This document shows, one piece after another, positions 1-4,222 of a stretch of DNA of 5,158 nucleotides. Position 1 is the stretch's first letter; each line of letters opens with the position of its first letter. The stretch comes from Euzebyaceae bacterium. Lineage in GTDB: Bacteria > Actinomycetota > Nitriliruptoria > Euzebyales > Egibacteraceae. The stretch spans positions 1 to 5,158 of the forward strand of contig JACCXR010000359.1 of NCBI GenBank assembly GCA_013696915.1. The letters run 5' to 3'. The position numbers and the translations under genes are program-made. The notes under the pieces were generated by a model. The model was not told the origin of the DNA. It saw only the letters and a list, made by a program, of their open reading frames with translations, and did not search any database.

Positions 1-12
1 GGTGGTGGTCAT
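1..12 (-). CDS. Start of the next oxidase-operon gene, probably cytochrome c oxidase subunit I (only 4 codons in window)
   Basis: Seen: on the minus strand an ATG at 12-10 begins a frame reading M-T-T-T to the window edge. A GGAG at 22-19 lies six bases before it, overlapping the end of the subunit II gene, whose TAG stop is at 18-16. This gap of only three bases between stop and start is typical of a tightly coupled operon. Established: subunit I (CtaD/CoxA) commonly follows subunit II in caa3 and aa3 operons. Inference: the gene is subunit I. Four residues cannot prove this, so the identity rests on position alone. Confidence 0.5.
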
Positions 13-15
13 CAG

Positions 16-1101
16 CTACTCCAGGGTCTGCAGGTAGGCGACCACGGCGTCGATCTGCTCTGAGGTCAGGCTCTCGCCGAACGCCGGCATCTGCGCGCCC
101 GGCTTGAGGTCCTGGGGGTCGGTGATCCAGGCGTGCAGGTTGTCGGCGGTGGTGTCGAGGATGTAGCCGGCGAACCGTTCGCGCAGGGCGAAGTGGGTGA
201 GGTTGGGCGCGATCTGCACGCCGGCGCTGGTCTCGAGCCCGTCGACCGCGTGGCAGCCGACGCACTGCTGGCCGACGATCTCGGCGCCCTCGGCGATCTG
301 GCCGTCGACCTCGGCGTCCGCGGGCTCCGCCTGGTGGGCGAACCACTCGTCGAACTCGGCGGGGTCGTGGGCGACCACCACCATCTTCATGTTCGCGTGG
401 GACAGGCCGCAGAACTCCGCGCACTGCCCGGGGTACGTGCCCGGCTCGTCGGCGGCGATCCGCATCGTGCGGGTGTGGCCCGGGACGTAGTCGGCCTTGC
501 CCGCGAGCCTGGGGATCCAGAAGCTGTGGATGACGTCGACGCCGCTCTCCGGGTCGCGGCCGTTCAGCTCGATGTAGACCTCCCGCCCCGTCGGGATGTG
601 GAGCTCGTTCGCCGTGACGACGTCGTCTGCGGGGTCCTGCTCGGTGCGGTACGTGAACTCCCACCAGTACTGCTTGCCGACGACCTCGACGATCAGCGCG
701 TCCTCCGCAGGGGGGTCCGCCAGCTCGAAGATCGTGCGCACGGTCGGCACGGCGATCCCGGCGAGGATCAGCGCCGGGATGATGGTCCACAGCACTTCCA
801 GGCGCGTGTTGCCCGCGACCTGCCTCGGCGGAGTCCCGTCGCCGCGGTCCCGGAAGCGGAACACGGCGAACAGGATCAGTCCCTGGACCAGGACGAAGAC
901 GAAGACCGCGATCGGGAAGACGACGTTCCACAGGTTGTCCTGCAGCCGTGCGATCGGCCCGGCCGGGTCGAGGGCGTTCATGGGCAGTTCGCCGGTGTCG
1001 CCGCCGAGCGCCGCCGTCTCGCACGCCCCGAGGAGCAGCCCGCCCAGCACGACCGGCACCCAGGTCCGCATCCCCGACCGGCGGGGGCGTCCAGCCCTCA
1101 T
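16..1101 (-). CDS. ctaC: Cytochrome c oxidase subunit II with fused cytochrome c domain (caa3-type), lipoprotein
   Basis: This is the electron-entry subunit of a haem-copper terminal oxidase. It takes electrons from a cytochrome c and passes them through its own haem c and the dinuclear CuA centre to subunit I, on the outer face of the membrane. Seen, in order (361 aa): a basic N-terminus and hydrophobic stretch ending in the lipobox LGAC, with Cys27 as the probable lipidated residue; two membrane helices near 58-82 and 101-125; the aromatic KQYWWEF at 143-149; CuA ligands His192 (HSFW), Cys227 and Cys231 (CAEFC), His235 and Met238; then a C-terminal c-type haem domain with CVGCH at 280-284 and a probable axial Met338 (GAQMPAFG). 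All expected ligands are present. The first Met is chosen because GGAGG sits just before it, and Met11 has no comparable site. The haem domain marks a caa3-type enzyme, unlike the haem-free subunit II of the actinobacterial bcc-aa3 supercomplex. The next gene follows within three bases, consistent with an oxidase operon. Confidence 0.96.
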   Translation of the reverse strand: MRAGRPRRSGMRTWVPVVLGGLLLGACETAALGGDTGELPMNALDPAGPIARLQDNLWNVVFPIAVFVFVLVQGLILFAVFRFRDRGDGTPPRQVAGNTRLEVLWTIIPALILAGIAVPTVRTIFELADPPAEDALIVEVVGKQYWWEFTYRTEQDPADDVVTANELHIPTGREVYIELNGRDPESGVDVIHSFWIPRLAGKADYVPGHTRTMRIAADEPGTYPGQCAEFCGLSHANMKMVVVAHDPAEFDEWFAHQAEPADAEVDGQIAEGAEIVGQQCVGCHAVDGLETSAGVQIAPNLTHFALRERFAGYILDTTADNLHAWITDPQDLKPGAQMPAFGESLTSEQIDAVVAYLQTLE

Positions 1102-1105
1102 CGTT

Positions 1106-1110
1106 CCTCC
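1106..1110 (-). promoter_or_regulatory. Ribosome binding site of ctaC
   Basis: The minus strand reads GGAGG at 1110-1106, four bases before the ATG at 1101. It is the strongest Shine-Dalgarno match near either possible start and supports the upstream Met over Met11. The spacing is slightly short. Confidence 0.7.
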
Positions 1111-1134
1111 AAGTCAGCCGTTCGTGCCGAGGCG

Positions 1135-1140
1135 AGTCTA
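1135..1140 (-). promoter_or_regulatory. Candidate -10 box of the oxidase operon
   Basis: The minus strand reads TAGACT at 1140-1135, matching the actinobacterial sigma-A -10 pattern TAnnnT. It lies 33 bases from the ctaC start, leaving room for a leader with the GGAGG site. No convincing -35 element is seen. The region where one would sit is taken by the GC-rich hairpin at 1158-1177. Confidence 0.4.
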
Positions 1141-1157
1141 GCGCCGGGTCACGCACG

Positions 1158-1177
1158 CCCCGCCCACCCAGGCGGGG
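1158..1177. repeat. Perfect 7-bp inverted repeat upstream of the oxidase promoter
   Basis: CCCCGCC at 1158-1164 is the exact reverse complement of GGCGGGG at 1171-1177, with a six-base CACCCA loop. It lies about 17 bases upstream of the candidate ctaC -10 on the minus strand, where a -35 box or an operator would be. In such GC-rich DNA a 7-bp GC stem is not rare, so a regulatory role is a guess based on position. It has no following T-run, so it is not a standard terminator. Confidence 0.35.
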
Positions 1178-1218
1178 ACACGGCCGGGGGAAGGCGTCGT
1201 CGGGCGGGGTGTTCCCTG

Positions 1219-1238
1219 GACCTTCCGCGACCTTCCGC
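1219..1238. repeat. Perfect tandem direct repeat of a 10-bp unit in the divergent intergenic region
   Basis: The unit GACCTTCCGC occurs twice head to tail, at 1219-1228 and 1229-1238. A third, partial TTCC lies at 1212-1215, so the TTCC cores repeat at 11 and 10 bases, about one helical turn. Direct repeats at helical spacing are typical of binding sites for dimeric response regulators. The site lies between the oxidase operon and the kinase gene, so it could serve either. No regulator can be named from sequence alone. Confidence 0.5.
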
Positions 1239-1244
1239 CCATTT

Positions 1245-1262
1245 TGTCACAGCGGCGTGACA
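1245..1262. promoter_or_regulatory. Inverted repeat TGTCAC-n6-GTGACA, a candidate operator
   Basis: TGTCAC at 1245-1250 and GTGACA at 1257-1262 are exact reverse complements separated by AGCGGC. The same bases also fit the pattern GTnAC-n6-GTnAC, with GTCAC at 1246-1250 and GTGAC at 1257-1261. That pattern is described for the actinobacterial OmpR-family regulators GlnR, AfsQ1 and MtrA. It lies about 20 bases upstream of the kinase -10 candidate, a position suited to control of the kinase gene. The symmetric reading would instead suggest a helix-turn-helix homodimer. Which protein binds, if any, is not visible here. Confidence 0.4.
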
Positions 1263-1277
1263 TCGGCCGAAGCCGCC

Positions 1278-1288
1278 GCTGCGACAAT
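1278..1288 (+). promoter_or_regulatory. Probable leaderless promoter of the histidine kinase gene
   Basis: The sequence GCTGCGACAAT ends six bases before the GTG start at 1295. A -10-like box (GACAAT, 1283-1288) this close to the start codon would put transcription initiation at or beside the GTG, the arrangement of leaderless mRNAs, which are frequent in actinobacteria. No Shine-Dalgarno sequence precedes the start, in agreement. The first base of the box is G rather than the consensus T. A near-identical element precedes the response regulator. Confidence 0.5.
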
Positions 1289-1294
1289 GCCCGC

Positions 1295-2449
1295 GTGACG
1301 GATTCCGCCGATCCTTCCGGGGAGCCCGGGATCGAGCGTGCCCTGCGCCGGGTGGTGCTCGGCTTCCGCGTCGTCGGCGCGACGTGGCTCGCGCTGCTCG
1401 GGGCCGTGGTCCTCGCGACCACGGAGAGCGCCGACCCGGCCGTCACGCTCGCGACCGTGGTGTTGGCCGCCGGGTGGGCCGCCGCGACGGTCGCTCGGGG
1501 GGCGCAGCCCGGCGGTCTGCGCTCGTGGTGGTGGCTGGCCGCCGACCTGGCGGTCGCGTCGTGGACGATCGCCGGTCCCACGGTGGTCGCCGGTCAGCGG
1601 ACGACGTTCTTCGGCGGGTTCCCCTTCACCGCCGTCGTGCTCGCGGTCTGGGCCCGCGGGCTGACGGGCGGGCTGATCGCGGCCGGCGCGCTCTCCGCGG
1701 CCACGCTCGGCCGGCTCGGTTTCGTCGACGGGGACGCGACCGTCCCGGTCAGCCAGGCCGTCGAGAACGTCGTCTTCTACGTCGTCGCAGCGGCCGTCCT
1801 GGCGTGGACCGCAGACGTGCTCCGTCGCAACGACCGCCTGCGCCGCGAGGCGGAGTCCGCGCTCGCCCAGGAGCGCGCCGAGCGGATCCGTTCCCAGGAG
1901 CGCGCCGAGACCGCCGCGCACCTCCACGACTCCGTGCTCCAGACCCTCGCGCTGATCCAGCGCAGGACCGGCGATCCGGCGGAGGTGACGGTGCTCGCGC
2001 GACGCCAGGAGCGCGAGCTGCGGACGTGGCTGACCGGCGGGGCCCCGGCCGGGGACGGTGGGTCGTTCGCCGCGGCGGTCGCGTCCGCGGCCGAGGAGGT
2101 GGAACGGCTCCACGGCGTGCGGGTCGAGGTGGTGACCGTCGGGGACGCCCCGCTCGACGAGGGCCTCGCCGCGCTCGTCGCCGCGGCCAGGGAGGCGCTG
2201 GTGAACGCCGCGCGCCACAGCCGGGTGGACCGCGTGGCCGTCTACGCGGAGACGTCGGAGGACGCCGCCACCGTCTTCGTCCGGGACCGCGGGGTCGGGT
2301 TCGACCCGGTTGCGGTCGACGGGGACCGCCGCGGCATCGCCGAGTCGATCACGGGCCGGCTGCGGCGCCGCGGCGGCCACGCGCGTGTGACGTCGGCGCC
2401 CGGAGCGGGGACGGAGGTCGAGATGACCGTGGCCCGGCGAGCGCCGTGA
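1295..2449 (+). CDS. Membrane sensor histidine kinase, NarL-type (HisKA_3-like / HATPase_c)
   Basis: This is a membrane sensor that autophosphorylates on His and passes the phosphate to the response regulator encoded next. Seen, from the GTG (384 aa): a hydrophobic N-terminal half (about 26-173) with five or six membrane segments and short loops, so no large extracellular sensor; a charged linker (about 182-208), probably a coiled coil; the dimerisation motif HLHDSVLQTLALIQR with phospho-acceptor His211; then a HATPase domain with N-box REALVNAARHS (Asn304), DRGVGF (Asp331), GIAESI and a final GAGTEV. These are the hallmarks of the kinase class paired with NarL/LuxR regulators. The GTG is chosen because a -10-like box ends six bases before it and the membrane domain starts soon after. 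An in-frame TTG at 1244 would add 17 residues across the inverted repeat and is unlikely. The signal sensed is unknown; the few loop residues suggest detection in or at the membrane. Divergent orientation from the oxidase operon makes a respiratory or envelope cue possible. Confidence 0.92.
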   Translation: MTDSADPSGEPGIERALRRVVLGFRVVGATWLALLGAVVLATTESADPAVTLATVVLAAGWAAATVARGAQPGGLRSWWWLAADLAVASWTIAGPTVVAGQRTTFFGGFPFTAVVLAVWARGLTGGLIAAGALSAATLGRLGFVDGDATVPVSQAVENVVFYVVAAAVLAWTADVLRRNDRLRREAESALAQERAERIRSQERAETAAHLHDSVLQTLALIQRRTGDPAEVTVLARRQERELRTWLTGGAPAGDGGSFAAAVASAAEEVERLHGVRVEVVTVGDAPLDEGLAALVAAAREALVNAARHSRVDRVAVYAETSEDAATVFVRDRGVGFDPVAVDGDRRGIAESITGRLRRRGGHARVTSAPGAGTEVEMTVARRAP

Positions 2450-2466
2450 GGCCCGTGCGCACCGCG

Positions 2467-2477
2467 GCTGCGACACT
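2467..2477 (+). promoter_or_regulatory. Probable second leaderless promoter, in front of the response regulator
   Basis: GCTGCGACACT ends seven bases before the ATG at 2485. It repeats the element before the kinase: CCGC, one variable base, GCTGCGACA, one variable base, then T is shared over 16 bases with two differences. The position again fits a leaderless transcript, and no Shine-Dalgarno sequence precedes this ATG. It would allow the regulator to be expressed separately from the kinase. Confidence 0.42.
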
Positions 2478-2484
2478 CGGCTCC

Positions 2485-3126
2485 ATGCGGGCCCGGACCA
2501 AGGTCTTCCTCGTCGACGACCACACCCTGTTCCGGGCCGGGATCCGCAGCGAGATCGCCGACCGGGTCTGGATCTGCGGGGAGGCCGCCGACGTGGCGTC
2601 CGCCGTCGAGGGGATCCGCGCGAGCCGCCCGGAGGTCGTGCTGCTCGACGTGCACCTGCCCGACGGCGGCGGTCGAGCGGTGATCGACGGGGTGCGCGAC
2701 GCGGAGCCCGGGGTGCGGTTCCTCGCGCTATCGGCGTCCGACGCCGCCGAGGACGTCATCGACATCATCCGCGCCGGGGCGCGCGGGTACGTCACGAAGA
2801 CCCTCTCGGCCGACGAGCTCGTCGACGCGGTCCGGCGGGTCGCCGACGGGGACGCCGTCTTCTCGCCGAAGCTGGCCGGCTTCGTGCTCGACGCGTTCGC
2901 CGCGATCCCGGTGGTGCAGGTCGACTCCGAGCTCGCCCAGCTGACGGCGCGTGAACGCGAGGTGCTCCAGCACGTCGCCCGCGGCTACACCTACCGCGAG
3001 ATCTCCGAGCGGCTGTTCATCTCGACGAAGACCGTGGAGACCCACGTGTCCGCGGTGCTCCGCAAGCTGCAGCTCACCAACCGGCACCAGCTGTCCCGCT
3101 GGGCGGCGGAGCGCAACATCACCTGA
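2485..3126 (+). CDS. Response regulator, NarL/LuxR family
   Basis: This is a cytoplasmic transcription factor, the expected phosphorylation partner of the kinase encoded just upstream. Seen (213 aa): an N-terminal receiver domain with the acidic pair Asp11-Asp12 (VDDH), phospho-acceptor Asp55 (LLDVHLP), Ser83 in the switch position and conserved Lys105 (TKTLS); then a C-terminal LuxR-type helix-turn-helix from about 150, with LTAREREVL and the recognition helix in STKTVETHV. All key receiver residues are present and the length is normal for the family. The ATG at 2485 is chosen because VFLVDDH begins six residues later, as usual. An in-frame GTG at 2446 overlaps the kinase stop as GTGA and would add 13 residues of Ala/Arg-rich sequence. 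This is a real alternative if the two genes are translationally coupled. Targets are unknown; the kinase and oxidase upstream region is an obvious candidate. Confidence 0.95.
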   Translation: MRARTKVFLVDDHTLFRAGIRSEIADRVWICGEAADVASAVEGIRASRPEVVLLDVHLPDGGGRAVIDGVRDAEPGVRFLALSASDAAEDVIDIIRAGARGYVTKTLSADELVDAVRRVADGDAVFSPKLAGFVLDAFAAIPVVQVDSELAQLTAREREVLQHVARGYTYREISERLFISTKTVETHVSAVLRKLQLTNRHQLSRWAAERNIT

Positions 3127-3159
3127 AGGCGGCCGGCCCGCCGTTCGGCTACCTCAGGT
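3121..3159. terminator. Candidate bidirectional terminator between convergent genes
   Basis: ACCTGA at 3121-3126, containing the regulator stop codon, is the exact reverse complement of TCAGGT at 3154-3159, which is in the last codons of the opposing gene. With one bulged A the stem extends by two G-C pairs. Inside it a second hairpin is possible: GGCGG at 3128-3132 with CCGCC at 3138-3142. There is no T-run on either side, so if it terminates transcription it would be of the GC-stem type without a U-tract, or would simply mark the collision point of two convergent transcripts. Only 22 bases separate the two genes. Confidence 0.4.
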
Positions 3160-3553
3160 CGGGGATGTCGTCGCCGTCGACGTGGACGACCACCGGGAAG
3201 TCGGCGCGGGCGACCTCCGCCCCGTCCACCTCGAGCACGAGCTGGTAGCCGTCGTCGGCGTACTCGAACAGCTGCTCCGCGACCTCGTCGGCCAGCTCGC
3301 CCTGCGTGGCGAGCACCTCGCGCTCGACCGGGGCGCGCACGGTCCGGCCGTGCGGGTCGAGGATCCGCCAGGTCTCGGTGAACGCGCCGTCGGCGTCCTC
3401 CCAGGCCCGCAGCACCAGGAACGGCGCCGCGTGCACGGGCTCGGTGTCTGCCGGCAGGCGCACCTGCGAGTCCAGGCCCGGCCGGACCGTTCCGCCCGAA
3501 CGCAGGAACGCGTCGCGGTCGACCACCTTCGCGTACCGCAGCCGCGCGCCCAT
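3149..3553 (-). CDS. Hypothetical 134-residue protein translationally coupled to the HPF-like gene
   Basis: I do not recognise this family with confidence. Seen: a small acidic soluble protein without signal peptide, membrane helix, Cys cluster or obvious catalytic motif. The middle and C-terminal parts alternate hydrophobic and polar residues like a beta-sandwich (FLVLRAW at 45-51, TWRILDPHGRTV at 61-72, YQLVLEVDG and ARADFPVVV at 103-123). This layout loosely resembles small beta-rich domains of unknown function such as DUF6941, but this is only an impression. The start is set at the ATG at 3553 because it overlaps the stop of the upstream gene as TGATG, and no Shine-Dalgarno sequence precedes it, so it probably depends on ribosomes finishing the HPF-like gene. 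The frame is open upstream to 3691, but that stretch lies inside the HPF-like gene and is a shadow. Co-expression suggests a stress- or ribosome-related role; this is inference. Confidence 0.8.
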   Translation of the reverse strand: MGARLRYAKVVDRDAFLRSGGTVRPGLDSQVRLPADTEPVHAAPFLVLRAWEDADGAFTETWRILDPHGRTVRAPVEREVLATQGELADEVAEQLFEYADDGYQLVLEVDGAEVARADFPVVVHVDGDDIPDLR

Positions 3554-4116
3554 CAGCGGGAGGCCTGGGTGCGCTTGGTCACGGCATCGTCGACCTGGCG
3601 CCACAGGTCCTCGCGCACGTCCATGAGCGCGTCGCGCAGGTCGGTCTCGCGGGAGGTGGCGACAAAGCGGGAGAAGCCGGGGACCGAGCACTCGAGCGTG
3701 ACGCTCTGCTTGGTGGTGTCGCGGTCCTTCACCGACAGCTCCAGGTCGGTGCCGTCGGCGGGGAAGCGCTTCAGGCGCCGGTTGAGCTTCTGCAGCCGGG
3801 CCACGATCGCGTCGCGCTCGGACTCGGCGAAGCCGGACCCGACCCGGAGCTGGTCGAGGCTGGCGTGTCCCTGTGCGCCGTCGTCGGGCTGCTCGCCGCT
3901 GCCGAGGCCGAGTTCGTCGACGTCCAGCGTCCGCAGCCGCTGGTGGACGTCGTCGGCGGTGAGACCGGTCGTCCGCTGGACCAGCTCAACCAGCCCGTCG
4001 AAGTCGTCACCCACGACGTCGAGCTCCATGGGTTCGATGTAGGGCCATTCCTGGATGATGTGGGGACGCAGCTCGACGTAGTGCTTGGCCCAGACCTGGT
4101 GGGTGAGTGGTTGCAT
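3553..4116 (-). CDS. Ribosome hibernation-type protein: CsbD-like hairpin fused to an S30AE (HPF/RaiA) domain
   Basis: Established: S30AE-fold proteins bind the decoding region of the 30S subunit and stabilise idle ribosomes in stress or stationary phase; CsbD proteins are small stress-induced helical proteins of unknown function. Seen (187 aa): residues about 12-63 follow the CsbD pattern, with a key Trp (IIQEWPYIE), then ELDVVGDDFDGLVELVQ and a Gly followed by a second helix. An acidic, Gly-rich linker covers 66-86. Residues 88-184 fit the full HPF order: strand, helix with RLQKLNRRLKRF, three strands (TDLELSVKD, SVTLECSVPG, SRFVATS), and a last helix with DLWRQVDDAVTKR. The basic first helix suits rRNA binding. 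There is no C-terminal dimerisation domain as in long-form HPF. The ATG at 4116 has a weak GAAGG ten bases upstream; Met30 would cut the CsbD-like part in two. The minus strand reads TAGGAC at 4173-4168, a poor -10 candidate. Function is by fold and not proven. Confidence 0.8.
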   Translation of the reverse strand: MQPLTHQVWAKHYVELRPHIIQEWPYIEPMELDVVGDDFDGLVELVQRTTGLTADDVHQRLRTLDVDELGLGSGEQPDDGAQGHASLDQLRVGSGFAESERDAIVARLQKLNRRLKRFPADGTDLELSVKDRDTTKQSVTLECSVPGFSRFVATSRETDLRDALMDVREDLWRQVDDAVTKRTQASR

Positions 4117-4171
4117 GTCCGGCTTGCCTTCTGTCGTGGCCCGGACGCCGGGCCCTCCGCCTGCCGTGTCC

Positions 4172-4177
4172 TACAGT
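4172..4177 (+). promoter_or_regulatory. Candidate -10 box of the GNAT-dUTPase gene
   Basis: TACAGT matches TAnnnT and lies about 45 bases before the GTG start at 4223, giving a short leader that includes the GGAG at 4210-4213. No clear -35 element is seen. The 106-base gap at 4117-4222 must also hold the promoter of the divergent HPF-like gene, so the two transcripts probably start close together. Confidence 0.42.
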
Positions 4178-4209
4178 GCTGCCCGATCTGCCCGTCCCGC
4201 CAAACCGTC

Positions 4210-4213
4210 GGAG
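4210..4213 (+). promoter_or_regulatory. Ribosome binding site that sets the GNAT-dUTPase start
   Basis: GGAG at 4210-4213 lies nine bases before the GTG at 4223, a good spacing. It supports this GTG over the later in-frame ATG at 4283, which has no comparable site. It also shows that translation is meant to begin at the acetyltransferase part. Confidence 0.55.
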
Positions 4214-4222
4214 CGACCGCGC

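Noticed and set aside
133..1260. Long plus-strand open frame opposite the oxidase subunit II gene (375 codons)
   Set aside because: The opposite strand encodes a complete CuA and haem c protein; this frame shows only biased composition.
1245..1262. CRP/FNR-type operator reading of the inverted repeat
   Set aside because: The consensus half-site is TGTGA with TCACA; here the arms are TGTCAC and GTGACA, which do not match.
1244..1294. TTG start at 1244 for the kinase
   Set aside because: It would add 17 residues over the inverted repeat and the -10-like element; no ribosome binding site precedes it and the GTG at 1295 fits better.
1287..1298. Three-codon open frame ATG-CCC-GCG-TGA overlapping the kinase start
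   Set aside because: It begins inside the -10-like element and would not be on the expected leaderless transcript; too short to support a role.
1247..2476. Long minus-strand open frame opposite the kinase gene (409 codons)
   Set aside because: It is the mirror of a GC-rich coding frame, rich in Arg, Gly, Asp and His, with no recognisable domain or ribosome binding site.
1384..2484. Open frame upstream of the response regulator that would make a 580-residue protein
   Set aside because: It runs across the kinase gene in the wrong frame and reads as Arg/Gly-rich low-complexity sequence; the kinase frame has clear domains there.
3554..3691. N-terminal extension of the 134-residue protein to a start at 3691
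   Set aside because: It lies inside the HPF-like gene in another frame, is Arg/Pro-rich, and the TGATG overlap gives a better start.
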